DNA from: SHAN690 sp040221375
Lineage (GTDB): Bacteria > Bacteroidota > Bacteroidia > Flavobacteriales_G > Salibacteraceae
Reading direction: 5' to 3'
Assembly: GCA_040221375.1 (NCBI GenBank)
Contig: JAVKEP010000082.1
Coordinates: 5,117-69,116 of the forward strand
DNA: 64,000 nucleotides
Part shown: positions 53,340 through 62,719 of the stretch, in pieces
Position numbering within the stretch: the stretch's first letter is position 1
How the letters are laid out: every line of letters starts with the position of its first letter
Notes under the pieces: generated by a model
Seen by the model: the letters and a program-made list of their open reading frames with translations, nothing else
Told to the model about the DNA's origin: nothing
Databases searched by the model: none
Position numbers and translations under genes: made by a program

Positions 53340-54637
53340 CGCAGCACGTACTTACGTTCTGAGTCAAGTTTGATGAAGGTAAAGAGCAAAAGCGTAAAGG
53401 ACCACAAAGAAGAGCCTCCATAACTGAAGAACGGCAGCGGAATTCCGATAACGGGTGCCAGACCAATGGCCATTCCTATATTGATAGCCACATGGATAAA
53501 TAGTATGGATGCGACGCTGTAGCCGTAGATCCGGGTAAATGCACTTCGTTGGTTCTCAGCATTCCAAATGATGCGACCCAGTAAGAATACGAAGAGTGAA
53601 ATCACGACAAAGCTTCCAATGAAGCCCCACTCCTCGCCGACGGTACAGAAAATGAAGTCTGTACTTTGTTCAGGCACGAAGTGAAACTTCGTTTGCGTTC
53701 CCTGTAGAAACCCTTTGCCGCTGAAGCCGCCAGACCCGATCGCTATCTTCGACTGATGCACATTGTATCCAGCCCCAAGTGGATCTGAAACGATTCCTAA
53801 AAGTTCGTTGATTCGGTTTTGATGGTGGGGCTTGAGTACTTTGTCAAACAGCCAATCTACACTTAAAAAATATCCCAATGACACTGCGTAAGCGCCGCCA
53901 ACTACCAGTCGGCTTCCTTTTCGCTTACTGAGCAGGTAGAGTATTGCAGCGGCGAGCATCGTCAATCCAACAATGAAAACCATCTTGCCTTCAATTAATT
54001 GGCCGCTTACGGTCCATTCAAACTGCTTGAGGTAGAGCGCAATGACAAAAAGCGCGGCGGCGATAAATCCGATGCCAAATATCCATCCACTCAGTCCTTG
54101 TCGGTATAGTACGATAAGCAACGAAGCGAATACTAGGGTAGACCCTACGTCAGGTTGGAGCATAATCAAAGCCGCGGGGAAGAAGATGATTCCCAGCGCG
54201 TAGAGCTTCGTTTTCCATTGGTCGAAACGCTTGCCCTCATCGCTTAGGTATTTGGCAAGCGCAAGCGCAGTACCGAACTTGGCAATTTCACTGGGCTGGA
54301 AACTGATCGAGCCGATGACGAACCAGGATTGGGCGCCTTTGATTTCTGTGCCAATAAGCAATACTGCCAACAGAAGTACCACGGCCGCACCATAAATGAG
54401 GTAGGCGAAAGTTTCAAAAAACCGGTGGTCAAAAAACAGAATGGTAATTGCGATGACGCTCGCGAGGCCGATCCACAGCGCTTGCTTTCCATGGTTTTTA
54501 GCGAGGTCAAAGATCGAAGGGTGGCTCTCGTCATACGTGGCTGCATAAATGCTGATCCATCCAAACAACACGAGGGCCGCGAAGGTGATTACCATCACCC
54601 AATCGATGTCTTCGAATATGCTGCGCTTAATCCTCAT
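53336..54637 (-). CDS. rodA: Rod-shape peptidoglycan polymerase RodA
   Basis: SEDS-family glycosyltransferase that polymerises glycan strands during side-wall growth, working with PBP2. 433 residues with about ten helices. Motifs include SFQPSEIAKFG, the catalytic Asp region around MLQPDVGSTLVF, and GIPLPFFSYGGSSLWSF. There is a long loop with FVPEQSTDFIF. The start overlaps the mrdA stop by 11 bases. Last gene of the mreB-to-rodA cluster. Confidence 0.95.
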   Translation of the reverse strand: MRIKRSIFEDIDWVMVITFAALVLFGWISIYAATYDESHPSIFDLAKNHGKQALWIGLASVIAITILFFDHRFFETFAYLIYGAAVVLLLAVLLIGTEIKGAQSWFVIGSISFQPSEIAKFGTALALAKYLSDEGKRFDQWKTKLYALGIIFFPAALIMLQPDVGSTLVFASLLIVLYRQGLSGWIFGIGFIAAALFVIALYLKQFEWTVSGQLIEGKMVFIVGLTMLAAAILYLLSKRKGSRLVVGGAYAVSLGYFLSVDWLFDKVLKPHHQNRINELLGIVSDPLGAGYNVHQSKIAIGSGGFSGKGFLQGTQTKFHFVPEQSTDFIFCTVGEEWGFIGSFVVISLFVFLLGRIIWNAENQRSAFTRIYGYSVASILFIHVAINIGMAIGLAPVIGIPLPFFSYGGSSLWSFTLLLFTFIKLDSERKYVLR

Positions 54638-56453
54638 CTCGTTCTACGTTGAGCAGGTTAGCTTCTAAAACACGATCCTCCTTCAGGCTGTCGCGCACGC
54701 TTCCTCGGATGTAGCGTTCAATCATCAAGCTGGCAATGGGCGCCGCCCACGTGCCACCGAATCCAGCGTTTTCCACGTATACAGCAATGGCAATTTGAGG
54801 GTTTTCACGTGGAGCGAAGGCTATGAAAACCGAGTGATCCTCGCCATGTGGATTTTCAGCGGTACCCGTTTTGCCGCAAACGATCAAGCTATCGATTCGA
54901 GCCCTGCGGGCTGTGCCACCAGGTTTATCTACCACACGCTGCATGGCATCAATCACCGGCTCAAAATAGGCCGCATCAATGTTTGTACTATGCGCCTCAT
55001 AGCTAAGCGACGAATCCAGTCGACCGTCAAATTGCTTGACAATGTGCGGGTCAACGTAATAACCACGGTTGGCGATGATGGCTGCCAAGTTCGCCATTTG
55101 GAGCGGAACTACTTCTACCTCTCCTTGGCCGATGCTCACCGAATAAATGGTGCTAAACGCCCACCGGCGCGCACCGTAAATGCGATCGTACAGCGCAACG
55201 TCTGGGATGCTACCACTTTTCAAGCTCGGCAGATCCAAAGCCAGTCGCTGCCCTAGGCCAAACTTCTTCACGCGCTTCTCCCAAGCGTCTAACCCAATAG
55301 CTGAATCTTCGAAATAGTTGCTCGACTTTCCTTGATTGATCAAGCGCTTGTATACCTGATGGAAATAAGGATTGCAAGACATTTGAATGGCCTCGCGAAG
55401 GTTCTGGGCCGAAGGGTGGTTGTGGCAACCTACCAGTGCCTTGTTGCACGCAATGCCCGTTTTTTCATTTACCACCCCTACGTCTAGCGCTATAAGGGCC
55501 TGAATGATCTTGAAGATGGAACCGGGAGGATACTTGGCCATCAGCGCACGATTAAATAGCGGATCGAGCGAATCATTTTGTACCAAAAGTTGATAATTCC
55601 TTGCCCGCTTGACGCCCACCAACAAGTTGGGGTCGTAAGTAGGACTCGATATGAGACAAAGCACTTCGCCCGTCCTAGGTTCGATTGCTACGATGCTTCC
55701 TTTCTTATTCTGCATCAGGCGCTCTCCATAGTGTTGGAGGTCTAGGTCCAGGCCCGTGATTAAGTTGGTGCCGGCGTGCGCTGGAATGTCCAATTCGCCT
55801 CCTTTGTAGCGTCCTTGTACGGTGTTGTGCACATCTACCATCAATACCTCTCGTCCACGATCGCCGCGCAATACTTTTTCGTATTGCCGTTCCAGCCCAC
55901 TGATACCAATGAAGTCCCCAGATTTGTACACGCTATCTGCTTCTATATCCTTTGCACCGACTTCACCGATGTACCCCAACACGTGTCCAGCTACCGAATC
56001 AGGATAGATGCGTAAGCTTCTCTTCTGGCCGTAAAAGCCGTGGAATTGATATAAGCGCTCGGCGATCTGGGCGTATTCATCCGCGGTGAGTTGCTTCTGG
56101 AAAATGCTTGCTCTGTAGCTAGAGTACTCCCTTGCCTTATCCAATCGCCGATTGAATTCTTCAACGTCGATGTCGAGCAATCCACAGAAGGCAGCGGTGT
56201 CGATTCCTTCAACTTGGCGCGGAACTACCATGAGGTCAAAGGCGGCTTGGTTTTGGACCAATATTTTGCCGTGACGGTCGTAGACGATGCCTCGGGATGG
56301 ATACTGAGTTACAAAACGAAGCGCCTGGTTATCGGCAGAGGAACCGTAGGAATCATCCAGCACTTGTATCACGAACAAACGGCCCAAAAAGATCAATCCA
56401 ACCATCACAAAGACAGTGATCACTACGATCTTCCGATTCTCCAAATTATTCAT
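54627..56453 (-). CDS. mrdA: Penicillin-binding protein 2
   Basis: Transpeptidase partner of RodA. The start is ATG 56453 (608 residues); a TTG two codons earlier is less likely. One membrane anchor (about 10-30) precedes the PBP dimer domain and the penicillin-binding domain with SxxK in PPGSIFKII, SxN in MSCNPYF, and KTG in CGKTGTAENP. The start overlaps the mreD stop by eight bases. Confidence 0.95.
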   Translation of the reverse strand: MNNLENRKIVVITVFVMVGLIFLGRLFVIQVLDDSYGSSADNQALRFVTQYPSRGIVYDRHGKILVQNQAAFDLMVVPRQVEGIDTAAFCGLLDIDVEEFNRRLDKAREYSSYRASIFQKQLTADEYAQIAERLYQFHGFYGQKRSLRIYPDSVAGHVLGYIGEVGAKDIEADSVYKSGDFIGISGLERQYEKVLRGDRGREVLMVDVHNTVQGRYKGGELDIPAHAGTNLITGLDLDLQHYGERLMQNKKGSIVAIEPRTGEVLCLISSPTYDPNLLVGVKRARNYQLLVQNDSLDPLFNRALMAKYPPGSIFKIIQALIALDVGVVNEKTGIACNKALVGCHNHPSAQNLREAIQMSCNPYFHQVYKRLINQGKSSNYFEDSAIGLDAWEKRVKKFGLGQRLALDLPSLKSGSIPDVALYDRIYGARRWAFSTIYSVSIGQGEVEVVPLQMANLAAIIANRGYYVDPHIVKQFDGRLDSSLSYEAHSTNIDAAYFEPVIDAMQRVVDKPGGTARRARIDSLIVCGKTGTAENPHGEDHSVFIAFAPRENPQIAIAVYVENAGFGGTWAAPIASLMIERYIRGSVRDSLKEDRVLEANLLNVERDED

Positions 56454-56976
56454 AGCCAAGACTCGACTTTGGTGGTCGGGTAAAGAGCAATTGGATGATG
56501 ACGATCAAAAGAACGGTGAAAAAGCTACTGCTTATCGACTTACCCAATGTAAAGAACAAGCCACTCATTCGAAACGTTTCGATGAAGAACAACACAAAGT
56601 GGTGCAAGAAAACCATGATGCCCGTGAAGGTGAGAAACCAGAGCCAGCCCATCTGACGGATGCTGATGGTACGCGTGAATTCGTACCCGTCTCTGGGCGC
56701 CATATAGCGCAATACGTAAGGTCGGCCATATGCAAAGAATACAGAGGCGATGGTGTGCATGCCGAGCGTTTGGGAGAAAAGATCTACCAAGAAGCCAAGA
56801 ACAAATGCGAGCAGAAGTCCAGCGTTGGGAGAGAAGTCTACCGGTAATACCAAAAGAAAGTAGATGTAGATATACGGATTGATCAAGCCAGAAAATTGCA
56901 CATTGTTCATCAGAAAAACCTGAATCATGAGCAACAGAACGAAGCGTGCAATATGTGCGATCAATTCACGATTCAC
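56446..56976 (-). CDS. mreD: Rod-shape-determining protein MreD
   Basis: Small integral membrane protein (176 residues, about five helices) linking MreC and MreB to the wall synthases. Sequence is only weakly conserved in the family, so the call rests on hydrophobic profile, the NPYIYIYFLLVLP start region and the invariant place between mreC and mrdA. Its ATG overlaps the mreC stop by four bases. Confidence 0.9.
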   Translation of the reverse strand: MNRELIAHIARFVLLLMIQVFLMNNVQFSGLINPYIYIYFLLVLPVDFSPNAGLLLAFVLGFLVDLFSQTLGMHTIASVFFAYGRPYVLRYMAPRDGYEFTRTISIRQMGWLWFLTFTGIMVFLHHFVLFFIETFRMSGLFFTLGKSISSSFFTVLLIVIIQLLFTRPPKSSLGYE

Positions 56977-57773
56977 TCTTCCATGATTTGAATGAGGCTA
57001 TCCACCTCGGGTTTGGCTTTGTTTTCAATGATGTAAACATTGTACACCTTGCGAAAGTCTGTTGCGAGTTCAACGGTCACCGACTGAAACCCAGAAGACT
57101 CATTCTTTTCGGAACTGAGTGCCTTGCCGACCAAAATATTGGACGGGAAAATACCTGAACCACCCCGGGTTACGATGGAGTCGCCTGTAAATACGCCGAT
57201 GTGATTAGGGATGTCCTCTAAAATGGCCAATCGATCATTCTTCCCTTGCCACTTTAACAGCCCAAAGTAGTTGTTCTTTTTTAGCTTACAACTGATGGTT
57301 GATTGAGAATGAATGATGGGAAGTACCGTACTGTAATGCTCGCTCACACTGTGCACAACTCCTATGATTCCTTGAGGTCCCGCAACGGCTTGCTGCGGAG
57401 TGATGCCTTCGGCTGCGCCTTTATCCAGTACGATGAAGTTGTTACCAAGATGATACGTGCTGTTAATCGCATGCGCGGTTTGGAAGTCGAAAGGGAGGTC
57501 GTGCTTGCGTTCGGCACCAGGAGCGTTTCGTACCCTCTGATGGAGTCGGCGATTTTCTTCGAGCAATTTTTCGTTCTCTTCTTTCAGTCCGATGTACTGA
57601 GCATAAGAATCCCGAATATCTGCGATATTGCCAGAAACCGAAGCAGCGGCGGTTTGGATCTTACTGTTGTGAAACCCATTGGTGGTTGTGAGCAAGGCAA
57701 ATCCGATGAATTGCAATAGAAAGAAGAGCAACGTGAATTGGTTGTTCCAGATGAACTGAAGAAAGTTTCTCAT
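56973..57773 (-). CDS. mreC: Rod-shape-determining protein MreC
   Basis: Periplasmic scaffold of the elongasome, 266 residues. One N-terminal membrane helix, a coiled coil (about 55-80, EENEKLLEENRRLHQR), and the MreC beta domains with FIVLDKGAAEGITPQQAV and IVTRGGSGIFPSNILVG. It lies 35 bases after mreB. Confidence 0.94.
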   Translation of the reverse strand: MRNFLQFIWNNQFTLLFFLLQFIGFALLTTTNGFHNSKIQTAAASVSGNIADIRDSYAQYIGLKEENEKLLEENRRLHQRVRNAPGAERKHDLPFDFQTAHAINSTYHLGNNFIVLDKGAAEGITPQQAVAGPQGIIGVVHSVSEHYSTVLPIIHSQSTISCKLKKNNYFGLLKWQGKNDRLAILEDIPNHIGVFTGDSIVTRGGSGIFPSNILVGKALSSEKNESSGFQSVTVELATDFRKVYNVYIIENKAKPEVDSLIQIMEE

Positions 57774-57808
57774 ACTCAGTCATGCGCTTTGCCAGCCGGT
57801 GAGGCTTG

Positions 57809-58831
57809 TTACCTCATTAAGAATGGGAAACGGTGTGCATTCTTCAATGCAATACCGGTTCCGCGTGCCACGGCGCGAAGCGGATCTTCAGCGACGTGAA
57901 CAGGAAGTTTGGTCTTCATGCTGATGCGCTTGTCAAGTCCTCTCAGCATCGAACCTCCACCTGCTAGGTAAATACCAGTACGGTAGATGTCAGCCGAAAG
58001 TTCAGGTGGCGTCATTTCAAGGGCGCTCAGAATTGCTTCTTCGATTTTAGAGATGGACTTGTCCAAAGCATGGCCAATCTCTACATAGGAAACCGTAATT
58101 TCTTTCGGTATGCCCGTCATCAAGTCCCTGCCGTGCACGGCCATGTCTTCGGGTGGGTCGTCGAGTTCGGTAATGGCTGCGCCGACTTCGATTTTAATGC
58201 GCTCTGCGGTTCGTTCTCCGATGAGAATGTTGTGCTGCCTGCGCATGTAGTCTTCAATGTCGCTTGTGAATTCATCTCCCGCAACGCGAATCGATTTATC
58301 ACACACTATTCCACCAAGGGCGATGACCGCAATCTCACTCGTTCCACCACCGATGTCAATGATCATATTGCCCATGGGCTCTTCCACGTCAATTCCGATA
58401 CCAATGGCGGCTGCCATAGGCTCGTGGATTAGGTAGACTTCTTTGGCACCTGCATGTTCTGCAGAATCTTTTACCGCACGCTTTTCAACTTCCGTGATTC
58501 CGGAAGGAATGCAAATCACCATTTTCAAGCTAGGCGTAAACAGTCGATTGCCATAGTTGATCATCTTGATCATCCCGCGAATCATCTGCTCTGCTGCGTG
58601 AAAGTCAGCGATAACGCCATCCTTCAAAGGGCGAATTGTCCGTATGTTCTCGTGGGTCTTGCCATGCATTTGCATCGCTTGCCGACCTACGGCGATTATT
58701 TTCTTGGTGGAGCGATCCTCTGCTACTATGGAAGGCTCATCCACCACAACCTTATCGTTGTGAATGATGATCGTATTCGCCGTTCCGAGGTCGATCGCTA
58801 TTTCTTCTGTAAATATGTTAAACAGGCCCAT
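57809..58831 (-). CDS. mreB: Rod-shape-determining actin homologue MreB
   Basis: Actin-fold ATPase that organises side-wall synthesis under the inner membrane. 340 residues. Phosphate 1 loop IDLGTANT, phosphate 2 DIGGGTSEI, and the adenosine motif LAGGGSMLRG are intact. It starts the shape cluster and lies 72 bases after purH on the same strand, with TACTTTTA (one mismatch) as a weak possible promoter box in the gap. Confidence 0.97.
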   Translation of the reverse strand: MGLFNIFTEEIAIDLGTANTIIIHNDKVVVDEPSIVAEDRSTKKIIAVGRQAMQMHGKTHENIRTIRPLKDGVIADFHAAEQMIRGMIKMINYGNRLFTPSLKMVICIPSGITEVEKRAVKDSAEHAGAKEVYLIHEPMAAAIGIGIDVEEPMGNMIIDIGGGTSEIAVIALGGIVCDKSIRVAGDEFTSDIEDYMRRQHNILIGERTAERIKIEVGAAITELDDPPEDMAVHGRDLMTGIPKEITVSYVEIGHALDKSISKIEEAILSALEMTPPELSADIYRTGIYLAGGGSMLRGLDKRISMKTKLPVHVAEDPLRAVARGTGIALKNAHRFPFLMR

Positions 58832-58903
58832 TGCTATCTGTCTGGGTTCAAAAATCTTGGTTCGCTAAAAGTACTTTTTATTCTCATCGCCGCAACGTAT
58901 GCC

Positions 58904-60403
58904 TCAATGGCGAAAATGTCGGACGCCCGTCATGACCATGGCCATGTTGTGGTTGTTGCAATAGTCGATCGATTCCTGATCTCGCATGGAACCGCCTGGT
59001 TGAATAACCGCCTTAATCCCCTCGTTATTGCCGATCTCGACGCAATCTGGAAAAGGAAAGAAGGCGTCGCTGGCCATGACCGAACCCGAGACTTCAAAAC
59101 CGAAATTTTTTGCCTTGGTAATGGCTTGTTTCAAAGCGTCAACTCTCGAAGTTTGACCCACTCCACTCGCTACCAACTGCTTGTTTTTAGCAAGTACAAT
59201 CGTGTTTGACTTCGTGTGTTTCGCAAGCTTGTTTGCAAAGATCAAGTCTTCTACTTCCTCGGCAGTGGCTTGTCTTTTGGTGACGTTGCGGAGCTCGGTA
59301 GCTTGGACATTTTTACTGTCGATGTCTTGCTCAAGCACGCCGTTGAGTACCGATCGAACCGATTTTCCTGGAAAATCTTCGAGCTTGTCAACCAATATGA
59401 TGCGGTTCTTTTTGCCTTTCAACAACGCCAACGCATCAGCGTCGTAGGCGGGGGCGATCACTACCTCGCAAAACAGTTTATTGATTTCCTCGGCACACGC
59501 AAGGTCAACGGTGGTATTGGTCACCACAATTCCCCCAAACGCGCTGACAGGATCTCCAGCCAGGGCATCCAAGTAAGCCGTCTTCGCATCGCCGCGCGTG
59601 GCGAAACCGCAAGCGTTGTTGTGCTTGATGACAGCAAAGGAGGCATCCTCGTTCTTGAAATCGCGAATCAATCGCAGCGCCGAATCGATGTCAAGTAAAT
59701 TGTTGTATGAAAGCTCCTTTCCGTGCAATTGCTCTATAAATGCCTTAATGTTGCCTACGAATGATCCCAACTGATGCGGGTTTTCTCCGTATCGCAGTGC
59801 TTTGCGCTGATTGCTCCAATCTTCACCGAGAAAATAGGAAGAGATGGCGCTGTCGTACAGTTTGGTTACCTCGAACGCCTTGGAAGCAAGTGCTTTTCTA
59901 GTTGAGAGGTCCGTTGCCCCTCCGTTTTTGAGTATGGAGGCCAGTTCGGCATACTGGTGCTTTGAAGGAATGATGCATACGTCATTAAAGTTTTTCGCAC
60001 CCGCTCGGATCAAGGAAATGCCGCCTATGTCGATTTTTTCGATGATCTCGGCGTCGCTGGCTCCGGATGTTACGGTGTCTTCAAAAGGATACAAATCCAC
60101 GACCACCAAGTCCAGGGTAGGGATGCCATAGGTCGCTAATTCTGATTGATCGGATGCATTCGAGCTTCTGCTCAGAATGCCGCCAAAGACTTTTGGATGG
60201 AGTGTTTTGACGCGGCCTCCTAGGATGGAAGGGTAGTCAGTGATGGTCTCTACTTCGACGACTGGAATGCCCTTGTCCTTGAAGAATTTAGCGGTGCCAC
60301 CAGTCGAATAAATGGTAACTCCTCGTTCATGCAAGAGTTGGGCAATTTCATCCAGTCCGTCCTTGTTAAATACAGATACTAAGGCCGTACGGATCTCTTT
60401 CAT
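58904..60403 (-). CDS. purH: Bifunctional AICAR formyltransferase / IMP cyclohydrolase
   Basis: Catalyses the last two steps of IMP synthesis. The start is ATG 60403 (499 residues); a TTG seven codons upstream is rejected. The MGS-like cyclohydrolase domain is at about 1-190 (KEIRTALVSVF, then STGGTAKF and GGRVKTLHPKVFGG), and the formyltransferase domain follows, with RYGENPHQ and the substrate lysine-His pair in VIKHNNACG, ending with DAFFPFPD and QPGGSMRD. Upstream of mreB on the same strand. Confidence 0.96.
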   Translation of the reverse strand: MKEIRTALVSVFNKDGLDEIAQLLHERGVTIYSTGGTAKFFKDKGIPVVEVETITDYPSILGGRVKTLHPKVFGGILSRSSNASDQSELATYGIPTLDLVVVDLYPFEDTVTSGASDAEIIEKIDIGGISLIRAGAKNFNDVCIIPSKHQYAELASILKNGGATDLSTRKALASKAFEVTKLYDSAISSYFLGEDWSNQRKALRYGENPHQLGSFVGNIKAFIEQLHGKELSYNNLLDIDSALRLIRDFKNEDASFAVIKHNNACGFATRGDAKTAYLDALAGDPVSAFGGIVVTNTTVDLACAEEINKLFCEVVIAPAYDADALALLKGKKNRIILVDKLEDFPGKSVRSVLNGVLEQDIDSKNVQATELRNVTKRQATAEEVEDLIFANKLAKHTKSNTIVLAKNKQLVASGVGQTSRVDALKQAITKAKNFGFEVSGSVMASDAFFPFPDCVEIGNNEGIKAVIQPGGSMRDQESIDYCNNHNMAMVMTGVRHFRH

Positions 60404-60500
60404 ACTGAAATGGGAAATTGACAATGAGAATAAGGTGCAATATTACCCAAACCGATTGGCCTGACATGGAATTTTTATCCACGTTTATTCACATTCAATC

Positions 60501-61553
60501 CTAGAAGGAAGGCTTGGAACTGGGCGCATTCATTCGCTCTTTGAAGCGACCCTTTTTGAAGACGTTCCTGGCATCCATTTTTGGTGCTTTGTTTTTCCGG
60601 CGTTCGCGTTGGACTTCTTCAGGAAGTTGTGCGATTTCTTTGCATTCAGGCGAGCAGCAGTGTTGGAATTCCTCCTTGCAGGCGTCGCACTGAATGAACA
60701 AGATATGGCATTCTAAGTTGGCGCAATTGGTATGGTTGTCACAAGGGTTTCCGCATTGATGGCATTGGGCAATTACTTCGTCTGAAATGCGCTCTCCCAA
60801 GCGTTCGTCAAAGACGAAGTTCTTGCCTACATAATTATTGGCCAATCCTTGTTCTTTGACTTGGTGTGCGTATTCTATGATGCCACCCTGAAGCTGATTC
60901 ACGTCTGTGAAGCCAAGGTGCTTGAAGTATGCACTTGCTTTCTCGCAGCGGATGCCGCCCGTGCAATACATCACTATTTTTTCATCCTCTTTTCCTTCGA
61001 GCATTTCTTCGACCATCTTTAGTTCTTGCCTAAAGGTATCGGCGTCTGGGGTAATCGCCCCTTTGAAATGCCCGACTTCGCTCTCGTAGTGGTTGCGCAT
61101 GTCGATCACGATGGCTCCGTTTTCAAGCGCCCGATTGAACTCCTTGGCCGATAGGTGATTTCCAGTGTCCCAAGGATTGAAGGTGTTGTCGTCCAGTCCG
61201 TCAGCCACGATCTTATCGCGCACCTTAATTTTTAACTTATAAAACGATTTGTTATCGTCTTCAACCGCAACCTTGATCGGAACGTTTTTGAGCTTTTCGT
61301 CTGCGCTGAGGCTTTCGATGAACGCGTTCCAATGTTGTAGGGGTACGCTCATTTGCGCGTTGATTCCTTCTTTTGCCAAGTAGATCCTGCCTAGGCACCC
61401 GAGCGCCTCCCAATCACGGTATAGTTGGTCGCGGTAGACCTTCGGGTCTTCGATGCGTACGTACTTATAAAAAGACAAGGTCCGACGCTGGGTTGGATCT
61501 TTTTGGATCATGGCTTTCAAGACCCGTTTGTCTATTTTATTGTGCAAAGGCAT
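60501..61553 (-). CDS. trhO: tRNA uridine(34) hydroxylase, rhodanese family
   Basis: Oxygen-dependent enzyme hydroxylating U34 of certain tRNAs. 350 residues with the TrhO layout: an N-terminal acylphosphatase-like domain (about 20-120), a rhodanese domain with the catalytic Cys in YCTGGIRCE, and a cysteine-rich C-terminal segment (about ten Cys between CHQCG and CSPEC) of metal-binding type, followed by a basic tail. A promoter box lies four bases before the ATG. Confidence 0.93.
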   Translation of the reverse strand: MPLHNKIDKRVLKAMIQKDPTQRRTLSFYKYVRIEDPKVYRDQLYRDWEALGCLGRIYLAKEGINAQMSVPLQHWNAFIESLSADEKLKNVPIKVAVEDDNKSFYKLKIKVRDKIVADGLDDNTFNPWDTGNHLSAKEFNRALENGAIVIDMRNHYESEVGHFKGAITPDADTFRQELKMVEEMLEGKEDEKIVMYCTGGIRCEKASAYFKHLGFTDVNQLQGGIIEYAHQVKEQGLANNYVGKNFVFDERLGERISDEVIAQCHQCGNPCDNHTNCANLECHILFIQCDACKEEFQHCCSPECKEIAQLPEEVQRERRKNKAPKMDARNVFKKGRFKERMNAPSSKPSF

Positions 61554-61557
61554 GCTG

Positions 61558-61565
61558 CAAAAATA
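61558..61565 (-). promoter_or_regulatory. -7 promoter box of trhO
   Basis: The minus strand reads TATTTTTG, an exact match, four bases before the ATG at 61553, in the 43-base gap after the oxidoreductase gene. Confidence 0.66.
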
Positions 61566-61596
61566 GCGTCATTTTCGCTTCTGCAATCGCTTTGCC

Positions 61597-62628
61597 TCAG
61601 CCTCGGATGTGGTTCTGGAACCGTTTTATGTGACGTTGGATGTCTACTTCAGGGAGTAGCGGTGTGTCATGGAGCAAGTGGTCGGCCAGCTGCTTCGCAA
61701 AATAGGGGGCAAGCATCACGCCTTTTGAGCCGAGCCCGTTGAAGATCGCGAGCGATTTATGTACTGGATGTCTACCTAAGTAAGGTCTACGATCCGCAAC
61801 GGTGGGACGGAGCCCAGCGCGATGCTCGATCAATGTGAAAGGACCGTCAAACAATTCTTTGAAGTCATTTAACAAGCTCTCTTTGTCTTGCTCGTGCGGA
61901 TTCCAGTCCAGTTCGTCCCAGTTGTAAGTGCTGGATAACTTGTACCGGTTTCCGCCCATCGGGATCACATTCGTTTTGTTGTTCAATACCCGGTCGGTGA
62001 GCGGCGCGGAAGTTTCTATGATGACCCACTCACCTCTGCATACATTAAACGGCAACCAGTTGAAGTAAGGGTTTTCAGCTCCGTATGGACCTTCGCAAAA
62101 AATGAGGAGATCGTAAGGCGCATCTCCAATGAGCACCTGGTTAGCTTCGAAACGAAGCTCTGTGTAATCAAGGGCACGGTTGATCAAGTCCCCTTCGACT
62201 TCCACATGGGCCTCGTACGCTCGTTTGAGCAATGCACAATCAATCATTCCCGCCTGTTTGACCTCACCGAATCCAGATTGAATCGGGGCCATGTAGCTCG
62301 AATGGGGCTCATTTGCTCGGCGTTTCTCCCAGAGTAGTGCGTAATCTTTGCTCGGAATACGCTTGGCGAGCTTTATGGGTTGAAAAAGCGTAACACCCAG
62401 TTTTTTTTCGAGGAGACGATAAAAATCAACGGCATGCGGCAAAAGGTCTTCCACCATCCAACTCAAATTTAATCGCCGAAATACGACCGGATTGTACATG
62501 CCTGTGGCAAGGGAAGTGCTCGATTTCTGGAGGGTTTGAGAGAGTATCTTGACCTCACAGTCAGCTCGACGAAGTTGTTCAGCTAGAGCGATACCAGCCA
62601 GACCAGAGCCAATGATTATTATCTTCAC
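61597..62628 (-). CDS. FAD-dependent oxidoreductase, D-amino-acid-oxidase fold
   Basis: 343 residues starting with GTG. The N-terminal FAD-binding motif GSGLAGIALAEQLRRA (about residues 7-22) and the later STSLATGMYNPV and HRAGLRPTVADRRPYLG segments place it in the DAO superfamily, nearest the MnmC C-terminal/glycine-oxidase group. The substrate is unknown; a tRNA-modification role alongside trhO is possible but only a guess. It is divergent from the large surface protein gene. Confidence 0.84.
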   Translation of the reverse strand: MKIIIIGSGLAGIALAEQLRRADCEVKILSQTLQKSSTSLATGMYNPVVFRRLNLSWMVEDLLPHAVDFYRLLEKKLGVTLFQPIKLAKRIPSKDYALLWEKRRANEPHSSYMAPIQSGFGEVKQAGMIDCALLKRAYEAHVEVEGDLINRALDYTELRFEANQVLIGDAPYDLLIFCEGPYGAENPYFNWLPFNVCRGEWVIIETSAPLTDRVLNNKTNVIPMGGNRYKLSSTYNWDELDWNPHEQDKESLLNDFKELFDGPFTLIEHRAGLRPTVADRRPYLGRHPVHKSLAIFNGLGSKGVMLAPYFAKQLADHLLHDTPLLPEVDIQRHIKRFQNHIRG

Positions 62629-62633
62629 AGCCC

Positions 62634-62641
62634 CAAAGTTG
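62634..62641 (-). promoter_or_regulatory. Possible -7 box of the FAD oxidoreductase gene
   Basis: The minus strand reads CAACTTTG, one mismatch from TAnnTTTG, five bases before the GTG at 62628. Confidence 0.42.
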
Positions 62642-62719
62642 TAGATAAGTAAGAAATTTTATCAACTTAGGCAACTTTTGTTCGCTTTCGTTCATCTTAG
62701 AAGCAGTCAAAAAATAATT

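Noticed and set aside
58454..59209. A 251-codon plus-strand frame across mreB and purH
   Set aside because: It runs antisense through two conserved genes and the gap between them, with no family features.
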